35,247 nt of DNA from a virus. The notes beneath the pieces were generated by a model. That model was not told the origin of the DNA and did not search any database. It saw only the letters and a list, made by a program, of their open reading frames with translations. The stretch covers positions 1-35,247 of IMG/VR virus record IMGVR_UViG_3300034683_000360. One strand, given 5' to 3'. A program made the translations under genes and the position numbers. How positions within the stretch are numbered: the stretch's first letter is position 1; each line of letters begins with the position of its first letter. This document shows, in pieces, positions 1 to 8,958 of the stretch.

Positions 1-60
1 ATGATGTTGCTAATCTTTATAAAAAAAGATGGTTGGTCGAGCTGTTCTCAAAGAGCAACT

Positions 61-120
61 TGATCCCCTTATTCCGGGGTTATATATTTAATTTTTTACT
101 CGTCCCGATTTTAACGGGAC
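61..120. terminator. Two tandem hairpins upstream of the BREX operon
   Basis: There are two short inverted repeats: CCCC/GGGG (65-68 with 76-79) and GTCCCG/CGGGAC (102-107 with 115-120, 7-nt loop). Neither has a strong T-tract directly after it, although a T-rich stretch lies between them (90-97). They probably insulate the BREX operon from whatever lies to the left of the window. I see no coding sequence in 1-216. Confidence 0.35.
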
Positions 121-179
121 ACTAGTGGGTTTATCTATAGAATAAATCATCATAAAATAGCATTTCATTAAAATAATTC

Positions 180-209
180 AATTATATTTGCGTTCAACGC
201 AATATAATT
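180..209 (+). promoter_or_regulatory. Promoter box embedded in a palindromic operator for the BREX regulator
   Basis: TATATTTG at 183-190 matches the Bacteroidetes -7 consensus TAnnTTTG. No convincing -33 TTTG is seen at the usual spacing. The box lies inside an inverted repeat: AATTATATT-t-GCGTT (180-194), a central C, then AACGCAATATAATT (196-209). The arms pair over 14 bp apart from one extra T. The repeat ends 7 bases before the start codon of the XRE regulator, as expected for autorepression by that protein. Confidence 0.6.
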
Positions 210-216
210 TAGATTA

Positions 217-435
217 ATGGAAGATATTAATAGAATTAAAGTAGTCCTTGTAGAGAAAAAGAAAACCAGTAGATGGTTGGCAGAATCTCTTGGAAAAAAC
301 CCAGCTACTGTATCTAAATGGTGTACCAATACTTCGCAACCCGATTTATCTACATTAACTCGGATTGCCCAATTATTGGATGTTGACATAAAAGATCTGC
401 TAAATAGCAGAATGACAGAGGGAGAATCAAAATGA
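217..435 (+). CDS. Small XRE/Cro-CI-type helix-turn-helix regulator of the BREX operon
   Basis: This 72-residue protein is almost entirely one helix-turn-helix domain. The HTH lies at about residues 17-36 (TSRWLAESLGKNPATVSKW), followed by a helical stretch ending in IAQLLDVDIKDLL. Such single-domain Cro/CI-like proteins bind palindromic operators as dimers, and an interrupted palindrome covers the promoter directly upstream. Its stop overlaps the brxA start (ATGA at 432-435), so it is the first gene of the BREX operon. Several characterised BREX systems are controlled by a larger WYL-domain regulator (BrxR); here this short protein probably fills that role, which is inference. A truncated relative sits at 15430-15558. 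Confidence 0.85.
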   Translation: MEDINRIKVVLVEKKKTSRWLAESLGKNPATVSKWCTNTSQPDLSTLTRIAQLLDVDIKDLLNSRMTEGESK

Positions 436-1061
436 GTATAAATAAGAAAAGTCCATATACTGCTGCTATTACAGGCGGTGGTTTCTTGTTTGAAGAGACA
501 AACATCCTACTACCTCTACTCCAATCTGAGGGGCGAGATGAACGTCTCAAGCAGGAAGCCTTACACAATGAACTCCTGCAAATCAATTCTGAAAAATCTC
601 GAAAGAGATGCATAGCAGAAGTAAAACGCCGTTACAATGCTGTTTCTCCCTCTTTTTGGGTAGATTATCAAGCGATGGCGGAAGAGAATCAGTACGCAGC
701 TTTGTTTTTCGTCCTGCTCAAAACATATAAGATATTGTTTGATTTTCATACGAATGTTACGATAAAGAGATGGAACTCTATCTCCAAAGCAATTTTTACA
801 GAAGATCTTATGATGGAGTTCAATGAAATCTCTGCCAACGATGCCTTTGTTGATTCATGGTCAGAGATGACAAAGAAGAAAGTGGCGAGTTCCTACCTTA
901 CCATTTTGCGTAAAATTGGGATGTTAGATACCGACAACCAACTACAATCATTGTCCTGTAGCAATTTCGATTACTACATTCGATTAGAAGAACAATGGTT
1001 CTTAGAAGCAGCGCTATTGCTTCCTTATCAGATAGAAACAATAAAGAAGTCAACGCTATGA
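432..1061 (+). CDS. brxA: BREX protein BrxA (DUF1819 family)
   Basis: A 209-residue protein opening with SPYTAAITGGGFLFEET, the typical beginning of the DUF1819/BrxA family, and of normal family length. BrxA is a small helical DNA-binding component of type 1 BREX defence; its exact step in phage exclusion is unsettled. The start ATG at 432 overlaps the stop of the XRE regulator, and its own stop overlaps the brxB start (ATGA at 1058-1061), which implies translational coupling. Position directly before brxB and brxC is canonical. No signal peptide or membrane segment is seen, so it should be cytoplasmic. Confidence 0.92.
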   Translation: MSINKKSPYTAAITGGGFLFEETNILLPLLQSEGRDERLKQEALHNELLQINSEKSRKRCIAEVKRRYNAVSPSFWVDYQAMAEENQYAALFFVLLKTYKILFDFHTNVTIKRWNSISKAIFTEDLMMEFNEISANDAFVDSWSEMTKKKVASSYLTILRKIGMLDTDNQLQSLSCSNFDYYIRLEEQWFLEAALLLPYQIETIKKSTL

Positions 1062-1669
1062 CGATAAAAGAGTTAGATGATAAACTAAACAGTCCGGGAT
1101 TTCAGGATGCGGAAAATGGAGATTTGTTCTACAATTTTTTTATTTACCAGTACCCCGCCGAACAAGAATACGACATTCGTCGCCAGATACAAGAGTTTAA
1201 GGCAAACCTGATACGCCCTATCAACTATGTGGATGTATTAACCTTGAACTTATTTGAAGAGTTCTGTCGTTTTTTGAGCCGGAAGCGTTTCTTGCGTCAT
1301 CCCTCTATGTTGGATTATTTATTAGAGAAAGAACAAAACGACCCGACGAATGCTCAGAATGTATCCGAAACATTAATGCGCAACGCACATAGTCAGGAGT
1401 TTTTACACTATATACACCAACGAATCACAGAGCACATATCCATTCGAGACGATTACAAACGTCCTTATGTATTTCTCAATGGAGTCGGTTCTATGTACCC
1501 TTATCTTCGTGTAAATGAGTTTTTGGCTCTTTACGAAGATTTCAACGACACTAATAAATATAAAATCATAGTCTTTTATCCCGGACATCGGGATCATAAT
1601 TCGTTCCGTTTGTTCGGAATTCTTGCCGACAATAATACGTATCGTGCCACTTTATTAATAAACGAATAG
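1058..1669 (+). CDS. brxB: BREX protein BrxB (DUF1788 family)
   Basis: A 203-residue protein when started at the ATG at 1058, which overlaps the brxA stop by four bases. An in-frame start 63 bases further upstream (995) lies inside brxA and is not favoured. The N-terminus (MTIKELDDKLNSPGFQDAEN...) and the motif YQYPAEQEYDIRRQI fit the DUF1788 family found beside BrxA in type 1 BREX loci. The molecular role of BrxB is not well defined; it is taken to be a small core component working with BrxC and PglX/PglZ. The gap to brxC is two bases. Confidence 0.92.
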   Translation: MTIKELDDKLNSPGFQDAENGDLFYNFFIYQYPAEQEYDIRRQIQEFKANLIRPINYVDVLTLNLFEEFCRFLSRKRFLRHPSMLDYLLEKEQNDPTNAQNVSETLMRNAHSQEFLHYIHQRITEHISIRDDYKRPYVFLNGVGSMYPYLRVNEFLALYEDFNDTNKYKIIVFYPGHRDHNSFRLFGILADNNTYRATLLINE

Positions 1670-1671
1670 CC

Positions 1672-4600
1672 ATGAAATTAAAAGAGATATACAACAAGCC
1701 TATTGAACGTGCAGTAAACCCTGCCGTATCGGCAACCAAGTTCGACGAAGAGACAAAATGGGTAGAAATACAAGAATATGTCTTTACGGACGAAATCATG
1801 AATGGACTTTTCCGCATATTAGATGCCATTAAAAATAATCGTCCCTATGACCACGTCGGGATTTGGATCGATGGATATTATGGTTCGGGAAAATCTCACT
1901 TTTTGAAATATTTGGATTATTGCATTACTCCAGGCACACAAGAAGCCGCTTTAAATCGCTTTACCGAAACGGTAAAAAGTATCGACCCTTTGGATGATAC
2001 GCATAGCCTTCAATTTGACTTCAGGGAGATAGAATCAATTGCGAATTGGTTAAAACGGGCTACCATCGATACCTGTATCTTCAATTTGGAAACCTCCTAT
2101 GATAATTCTACCGACAAAAAGAAGGCGTTCCTTCATGTTTTTTGGAATGAATTTAATGGTAAACGTGGATTCAACAAGTTCAATATTACCATGGCGCAGC
2201 ACTTAGAGAAACCTTTGGCGGATAAAGGGGTTTTCGAGGCCTTCAAGAAACGTATTGCCGAAGAGGGAGGTGATTGGAACGATCCGGGCATGGCTGCCGA
2301 TATGATAGACAATGAGCTCTCTTTGGTTCTTGATATTGCTGCCGAGTTAGCTCCTTCTTTAGATAAAGAGAGCATCCGTGAACGAATCATTAAGCGCGAT
2401 ACGAATATGAGTATCGAGCGTTTCGGAGGAGAGTTGGCTGCTTATCTGAAAGACAAAGGCGATGATTACCGTCTCATTCTTTTAGCCGACGAAGTGAGTC
2501 AGTTTATTAACAAAGAGAGAGACCGCTACCTGAATCTACAGGAAATTATCACGAAGCTTTCCGAGTCCTGCGGCAATAAAGTATGGGTGGCTTGTACTGC
2601 ACAGCAGGATCTTTCCGAAATCATGGACGACTGCCACATTGTTGAAGAAAAAGATAAAGAGGGAAAAATTAAAGGACGTTTTGAAGTAAAGGTATCACTC
2701 AAAGGGACACAACCCGAAGTCATTACCCAAAAACGTATCTTAGATAAAAAGGAGGAGGTAATAGACGATCTGGGCGATTTGTACAATCGAACAAAAGCTT
2801 CGTTCGACTTACAATTCAAACTACCCGCTACCTACAAGGGATATGAATCCAAAGAGGACTTTATCGCTTACTATCCGTTTGTACCTTATCAGTTCAAACT
2901 GATTATGCAAGTATTCAACTCATTTTTAAACTTAGGCTATGTGGCGAAAGAGGTAAAAGGGAATGAGCGGAGCATTATCAAAGTGATTCACTCGACTGCC
3001 AAGGCAAACATGGACGCTGACTTGGGTAAATTTATATCCTTCGATGAGCTGTACAACAATATGTTTGAAGAGGGCTTGCAAGCACGTGGCCAGCGAGCGG
3101 TGAACAATGCCGTCCAGATGGCACGTGCCTATTCGACCAATCCCAAATTAGCTGTACGGGTAGCAAATGTGCTCTTTATGATTTGTAATATTTCGCAAAC
3201 TGACCAGTTGGTATTTCCCGCCACGCTCGATAATATTACTAGCCTATTGGTAAACGATGTGGATACTCCTCGTTTGAATATTAAAAACGATGTAGAGAAA
3301 GTGATCGACTATCTTTGCGACAACAATATTATCCGACGCGAACAAAGCAAACAGGGTGCTCCCGAAACCTATCAATTCTATTCGGAAGAGGAGATGCGCG
3401 TAGCTACGCTGATCAAGACCCAGCAAGTAGACACCAACACCCAAGCAGAACAGCTCAAAGATATTTTTTTCAAACATTTCTCAAATCTACGAAACAAAGA
3501 GCAGTATAAAACTCGTTCTTTCTCTGTCGGAGTTACTATAAAACAACGTTTTTTTCTAACTACCAACAATCCGGATGTTCAAATTGAATTTGCGATGGAT
3601 GCGGATTGGGATAATGCCGACCAATTAGCCTTGCAAAATGGCGCACAAAATCGACTAATCTTTTATATCGCTCCACAGTTTCAAGCCAACAAGCGTTTAT
3701 TCAATAACTTCTATTGGTTCTGTCAGGTGCAACGCTACATGGCGACCCCCGTTATGAATGAAGATAACGCCAACACACGCAAAGAGTTTCAAAAACGTGC
3801 AGCGGAGGTGCTCTCTTCTCATATTATTCCTGAGTTTCAAAAGATATTAGATAGTTGTCCCGTTATTAGCGGTATGGCGGTAATAGACAATTCGGAACTT
3901 TCAGCCAAATATGGTACGCAGCGTTATGAGGCAGCCATACAAAAACACTTATCTTCAATCTATACCGATGCTGTATTGGTGGACAACCCGCAAATACCTC
4001 GCACAACAGATGGATTGCGTAAGGCTATACTGCGCCCGGTCAATCCGGGTGATTACGATGGTCTGGGCGCCGAAATGACTACTGCCGAAAAGCGTGTAGA
4101 AAACTATTTAAGTAAGCAATTTGGCGAAGTAAATGTATCGGAAGTGCTTGCCAAGTTTGCCAAAGCTCCTTTCGGTTGGGATAATATCTGCACCCTATAT
4201 GTCATCAACGAATTGGTGCGCCGACACCGAAGGGATTACTCCTACGCTAACAACCCCAATGTAGAACTGGCAACGGTAGCGAATAAAATTGCAGGTGAGT
4301 CGAATAAATTCACACTTCGAGAGGCTACTGCCATCTCACAAGATATACTCAATCGGTTTATGGAGAGTTGGAAAGATATCTTCGGGGTTACGGAAGTCTT
4401 TTCCACAAACGACAGTGCACAACTTTTCCGTATGTGTCGAGAAGATGGTAATGAGCGTAGCCTCACCAAGCGTCGAGATGACTACAATCGTTTAGTAAAC
4501 AATCATGCCCAATATCCATTTATAGCTCCTATTCGAGAGATGACAGCACTTTTTGATGAGTGGATGACAGAGCGCGATCCTGAAAAATTCTTCAACGCCG

Positions 4601-5280
4601 TAATCAACGACCGAGAAAAAGCACACGCCTTGATGGATACCTGCAAAGAGGTAAAACAATTTATCAACGATCAGCTACCAAACTACAAATCCATTCGTGA
4701 GTTTGTGCGTGAAAACAGCGATAATTTCCGTTTTGTGCCGGATCGATTGCAACCAGAAGTGGTAGAGATTAGTAAGATAGAAACGGCAGCGTGGCCTATC
4801 TGTATCCGTGATTATATGAAAATGCGTGCCAACTTAACCTCTGCATTGGAAGAGGTGAAAAAAGAGCTGCGCGAGAAGATCACTAAAGCGTATAACTATG
4901 CTTATGAACTATTGGAACGTGGCTGCGAAGCAGAAAATGTAGATAAGTCGGTTCTTTCAAATAAAGAGGCAACCATTAAAGTTAAAACGTCCCCTCAAAA
5001 CATTCTTGCCTTGCAGAATAACCTCAATACGGATGGCTTTTACGCAGAACAGGCAGAACGTATTCAGAGAGCGAAAAAGCCTGTAAAGCTTTATCCGCTT
5101 AATACAGACAAGGGCGACGAAAATAGAGTGGCTGAGCCTCATGTGAAAAATATCAGTTTGCAAACCCGCACAATAAAACCGCTGTATGTAGAAAGCGACG
5201 TCGATGCCTATCTGGCTAAATTGAAGGAGCAATTAATGAAGCAGATAGAAGAGGGGCATTCGGTAATGATTATTAAATAG
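1672..5280 (+). CDS. brxC: BREX P-loop ATPase BrxC
   Basis: A 1202-residue ATPase, the usual size for BrxC/PglY. The Walker A motif GYYGSGKS is at residues 68-75 and a Walker B motif LILLADE at about 268-274. BrxC is a core type 1 BREX protein needed in the studied systems for both host methylation and phage exclusion, presumably coupling ATP hydrolysis to assembly or movement of the PglX/PglZ complex on DNA. The long C-terminal part is helical and charged with no recognisable catalytic motif. The gene follows brxB by two bases and precedes pglX by eight. The reading frame is uninterrupted. No secretion or membrane features are seen. Confidence 0.95.
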   Translation: MKLKEIYNKPIERAVNPAVSATKFDEETKWVEIQEYVFTDEIMNGLFRILDAIKNNRPYDHVGIWIDGYYGSGKSHFLKYLDYCITPGTQEAALNRFTETVKSIDPLDDTHSLQFDFREIESIANWLKRATIDTCIFNLETSYDNSTDKKKAFLHVFWNEFNGKRGFNKFNITMAQHLEKPLADKGVFEAFKKRIAEEGGDWNDPGMAADMIDNELSLVLDIAAELAPSLDKESIRERIIKRDTNMSIERFGGELAAYLKDKGDDYRLILLADEVSQFINKERDRYLNLQEIITKLSESCGNKVWVACTAQQDLSEIMDDCHIVEEKDKEGKIKGRFEVKVSLKGTQPEVITQKRILDKKEEVIDDLGDLYNRTKASFDLQFKLPATYKGYESKEDFIAYYPFVPYQFKLIMQVFNSFLNLGYVAKEVKGNERSIIKVIHSTAKANMDADLGKFISFDELYNNMFEEGLQARGQRAVNNAVQMARAYSTNPKLAVRVANVLFMICNISQTDQLVFPATLDNITSLLVNDVDTPRLNIKNDVEKVIDYLCDNNIIRREQSKQGAPETYQFYSEEEMRVATLIKTQQVDTNTQAEQLKDIFFKHFSNLRNKEQYKTRSFSVGVTIKQRFFLTTNNPDVQIEFAMDADWDNADQLALQNGAQNRLIFYIAPQFQANKRLFNNFYWFCQVQRYMATPVMNEDNANTRKEFQKRAAEVLSSHIIPEFQKILDSCPVISGMAVIDNSELSAKYGTQRYEAAIQKHLSSIYTDAVLVDNPQIPRTTDGLRKAILRPVNPGDYDGLGAEMTTAEKRVENYLSKQFGEVNVSEVLAKFAKAPFGWDNICTLYVINELVRRHRRDYSYANNPNVELATVANKIAGESNKFTLREATAISQDILNRFMESWKDIFGVTEVFSTNDSAQLFRMCREDGNERSLTKRRDDYNRLVNNHAQYPFIAPIREMTALFDEWMTERDPEKFFNAVINDREKAHALMDTCKEVKQFINDQLPNYKSIREFVRENSDNFRFVPDRLQPEVVEISKIETAAWPICIRDYMKMRANLTSALEEVKKELREKITKAYNYAYELLERGCEAENVDKSVLSNKEATIKVKTSPQNILALQNNLNTDGFYAEQAERIQRAKKPVKLYPLNTDKGDENRVAEPHVKNISLQTRTIKPLYVESDVDAYLAKLKEQLMKQIEEGHSVMIIK

Positions 5281-5288
5281 AATACAAC

Positions 5289-8200
5289 ATGGATACCAAT
5301 CAAATAAAAAGATTTGCCATTGAAGCACGCAACAAATTAAAAGAGGGCGTGGCAATGAAAATGGCTTCTCTGGGTTTTACAAAAAAAGGCGATGTGGCAG
5401 AGAATATGCGTCCTACCTTGATACAGGGCGGTTCGCTTTGGAAGGGACAGATTCAAACGGAGACATTTTTCCACCAGTGGATGTCGCTCTATGCCCGCAT
5501 TCAAGACAAAGGGATGAACGTAGTATACGAAGAGGCTGCCTACACTTGGTTTAACCGCCTGGTGGCTATTCGCATCTTGAGAAAGAACAACTTAGCAGAA
5601 CCTATTCTCAACTTTGCCGACGAAGCACGTACCCCACGCATTGTTGACGAAGCACGAGGAGGGCGCATCCCCCAAATGATTGAAGAGGAGCGCAAGCACC
5701 TGATGGAGCTATTGGACGACGATACGAAAACCACCGAACAGTTCGCTTTATTAATCACGGCTTGGTGCCATCAAAACCCTATCATTGAGAAATGTTTTGG
5801 TACTATTGCAGACTATACAGAATTATTGTTGCCCAACAATATTTTGGTTGAAGGCGGGTTCTTGGATATGCTCAACCATACAGAGTTTATCACCGATGAT
5901 GATTTCCGGTCTCCCGAACTTATTGGTTGGCTCTATCAATTCTACATCTCCGAACGCAAAGACGAAGTGTTTGCCAAAAAGGGGAAGTTTAGTGCAGACG
6001 AGATACCCGCCGCCACACAGATATTCACCCCCAACTGGATAGTGAAGTATATGGTGGAAAACAGCGTGGGACGTATCTATCTCGACAACAATCCACACGC
6101 TACGGCAATGAAGGAGAGATGGAAATACTTGGTAGATCCCGACACTCCTACCCCCGAAGAAAGCAAATACCGATATAATGAGCTGACAGAACTCCGCATT
6201 GCCGACTTGGCTTGTGGCTCGGGGCACATCCTCAACGAGTGTTTCGATATTCTTTACGACCTCTACATTGCCGAAGGATATACTCGCAGCGAAGCCATTG
6301 AAAATATTTTCCGCAACAACCTAACAGGTGTCGATCTCGACAAGCGCGCCCAGCAACTAGCCATCTTTGCCTTATTACTGAAAGCGTGCCAAAAAGATAG
6401 AAGCTATGTGGATGCCAAGCTGCTCCCTGAGGTGCTCACCATGCCCCAGCCATGGAGCGAAGCCAAGAATGGAAGCCTATCTACTGCCCTCTCACTCTTC
6501 TTTAATGGATGCGAAACCCCGACCATTATCACCGAACTACAAACAGCTTTCGAGCTGATGGAAGATGCCGACTCACTGGGATCTATTATGAAGTTTGATA
6601 TCTCGGACACTACTCGATTTTCGCTAAAACAGGCGGTGGAGTATTGGACGAACGAACGCTTTGTGCCCGAAGAGGTGGAAGAAATGATGCCAAATATACA
6701 GTTGATATTGGCATTGACAGAGAGGTATGCGGCAATTGTGATGAATCCACCCTATATGGGAGGAGGGAATATGAACGAGGTGTTAGGTAAGTATGTGAAG
6801 AAAAATTATGAGGAGGGGAAAGGGGATTTAGCTACCGTCTTCGTTAAGATGATGGGCGAGCGAACCCAAGAAAAAGGGTTGTATGGCTATATTATACCTC
6901 CCTCGTGGATGTTTCTTAGTACGTTTGAGGGATTGCGGAAGAGCTTACTATCAAACCAATCAATTCAATCGTTGCTTCATTTAAGTCGAGGTGTGTTTGG
7001 TGCTGACTTTGGTTCTTCTGCAGCAGTTATCAAAAACTATGAAGACCAGCAGGCGAAAGGTACATACTTCCGCTTGGTGGAACGTACGTTCCAAGAGTTT
7101 GATCAAAATCATCTTCGTATGTTGTTTGAGCAGGCGTTAGCTAATCATGACTTTAAATATTATTTCAAAGATTATGATAAAGAGGTAACAGAACTACCCT
7201 ATTCAGAGAATGGGAATAAGATATATTATTCGGATATCCCCCAACAGAACTTCTCGAAGATTCCGGGAAGCCCGATTGCGTATTGGGTGAGTGAGAGGTT
7301 CTTATATACTTTTGAAATTGGTACACAACTAAGAGAACTAGCTAATGTGCCTAAGGGTTTATCAACAGGTAATGTCGAAAGATTTATGCGTTTATGGTAC
7401 GAGTGCAATTTCAATAAAATCGACCTCAGTAGCACTTCTTGCGATGATTCTAAAACACGTTCCTATAAATGGTTTCCATATGCAAAAGGTGGAGCGTTTA
7501 GACGTTGGAATGGCAATCTCGAATATATTGTAAATTGGGAAAATGATGGATATGAAGTTAAAAGCTTTGTAGATGATATGGGAAAGCAGAGATCTAGACC
7601 GCAAAATACTTCATATTATTTCAAAGAATGTTTAACATATTCAGCCATAACAAGCGGGAAATATTCATTAAGATACTTAAATCGAACTATTTTTGGAGGT
7701 GGAGGAGATGCTATTCATTCAACAAACAGTAATGATACCTTCTATATTCTTGCTTTTATGAATTCCTCGATAGCTCAAACGTATTTAGGAATTATATCTC
7801 CTACACTAAATTTTGAAGTTGATCATATAAAGAGTATTCCAATTATTCGTTCTGATAACAATCTGGTAAAGAGTTTATCTCAACAAAATATCACCCTCTC
7901 TCGTCTCGACTGGGACGCCCACGAAACCTCTTGGGATTTTCAATCCAACGAATTGGTAAGTTTTAATCGGGATAAGTATATGGATATAATGAGCGACTTT
8001 GCCGATTTTAACAATGTACTTATAAACCTTGCCCCTCCCTGTTTGGATAGCTTAGAGAGCCGCTACGAACTCTATAAAACCAAATGGGAGACCAACTTCC
8101 GCCGTTTGCATGCCAACGAAGAAGAGCTGAATCGTCAGTTTATCGAAATCTACGGTTTGCAAGAGGAACTTACGCCCGATGTGCCGCTTAACGAAGTTAC

Positions 8201-8954
8201 TATTTTGCAACAAGGCGAGATAAAGGTTAAGGAGAACGAAATAGAGTTTCAAGCCGATGTAGTGATCAAGCAACTCATTTCCTACGCCATTGGTTGCTGG
8301 ATGGGGCGTTATCGCTTAGACCAGCCGGGATTGTATATTGCTCACCCCAATGCAAAAGCAGAGGAGATTGTTACTTATCCTTACGACGAAGAGACACTTA
8401 CGATAGACGACGACGGCATTATTCCAATACTATCGCGCGAATGTCCGTTTGATGATAATCTGCAAAACCGCATAGCCGACTTTGTACGTATTGCCTTTGG
8501 AACCGACTCCCTTGCCGAAAACCTGAACTTTATAGAGCAATGCTTGGGCGATACCATTGAGAAGTATCTCGACAAAGAGTATTGGAAAGACCACAAACGA
8601 ATGTATCAAAACCGCCCAATCTATTGGTTGTGGTCGTCGAAGAAGGGTGCCTTTAAGGTAATCAGCTATATGCACCGCATGGATGCTTATACAGCCGAGC
8701 GAGTTCGCTCCAAATACCTGCTGCCCTATATCGAGTATCTGCAAAACTGCATAGCCGAGTTAGAGACTCGTGTTGCACAGCTCTCCTCTGCCGAGAGCCG
8801 CAAGCTCGATGCTCTGCGCAAAACCTTAGACGAATGCCGCGAATACCACGAACGCCTACAAGTAGTAGCCGATCAAGCTATCGCCTTCGACTTGGACGAT
8901 GGCGTGGTGGTAAATTATGCCAAGTTTGGGGATGTATTGATGAAGATAAAATAA
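5289..8954 (+). CDS. pglX: BREX adenine-specific DNA methyltransferase PglX
   Basis: A 1221-residue N6-adenine methyltransferase. The SAM-binding motif I, ADLACGSG, is at about residues 305-312, and the catalytic motif IV, NPPY, at 486-489. PglX modifies one adenine per short asymmetric recognition motif, so the host chromosome is marked and unmodified phage DNA is blocked at replication. The part around residues 620-870 (about 7150-7890) is visibly more A/T-rich than the codons on either side and should include the target-recognition domain, a segment often exchanged between strains. The frame is open throughout, with no homopolymer-based phase-variation switch seen. It is followed four bases later by pglZ. 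Confidence 0.95.
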   Translation: MDTNQIKRFAIEARNKLKEGVAMKMASLGFTKKGDVAENMRPTLIQGGSLWKGQIQTETFFHQWMSLYARIQDKGMNVVYEEAAYTWFNRLVAIRILRKNNLAEPILNFADEARTPRIVDEARGGRIPQMIEEERKHLMELLDDDTKTTEQFALLITAWCHQNPIIEKCFGTIADYTELLLPNNILVEGGFLDMLNHTEFITDDDFRSPELIGWLYQFYISERKDEVFAKKGKFSADEIPAATQIFTPNWIVKYMVENSVGRIYLDNNPHATAMKERWKYLVDPDTPTPEESKYRYNELTELRIADLACGSGHILNECFDILYDLYIAEGYTRSEAIENIFRNNLTGVDLDKRAQQLAIFALLLKACQKDRSYVDAKLLPEVLTMPQPWSEAKNGSLSTALSLFFNGCETPTIITELQTAFELMEDADSLGSIMKFDISDTTRFSLKQAVEYWTNERFVPEEVEEMMPNIQLILALTERYAAIVMNPPYMGGGNMNEVLGKYVKKNYEEGKGDLATVFVKMMGERTQEKGLYGYIIPPSWMFLSTFEGLRKSLLSNQSIQSLLHLSRGVFGADFGSSAAVIKNYEDQQAKGTYFRLVERTFQEFDQNHLRMLFEQALANHDFKYYFKDYDKEVTELPYSENGNKIYYSDIPQQNFSKIPGSPIAYWVSERFLYTFEIGTQLRELANVPKGLSTGNVERFMRLWYECNFNKIDLSSTSCDDSKTRSYKWFPYAKGGAFRRWNGNLEYIVNWENDGYEVKSFVDDMGKQRSRPQNTSYYFKECLTYSAITSGKYSLRYLNRTIFGGGGDAIHSTNSNDTFYILAFMNSSIAQTYLGIISPTLNFEVDHIKSIPIIRSDNNLVKSLSQQNITLSRLDWDAHETSWDFQSNELVSFNRDKYMDIMSDFADFNNVLINLAPPCLDSLESRYELYKTKWETNFRRLHANEEELNRQFIEIYGLQEELTPDVPLNEVTILQQGEIKVKENEIEFQADVVIKQLISYAIGCWMGRYRLDQPGLYIAHPNAKAEEIVTYPYDEETLTIDDDGIIPILSRECPFDDNLQNRIADFVRIAFGTDSLAENLNFIEQCLGDTIEKYLDKEYWKDHKRMYQNRPIYWLWSSKKGAFKVISYMHRMDAYTAERVRSKYLLPYIEYLQNCIAELETRVAQLSSAESRKLDALRKTLDECREYHERLQVVADQAIAFDLDDGVVVNYAKFGDVLMKIK

Positions 8955-8958
8955 AGAT

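Noticed and set aside
995-1057. Longer brxB starting at 995
   Set aside because: The extension lies wholly inside brxA and lacks family resemblance; the ATGA overlap at 1058 is the normal arrangement.
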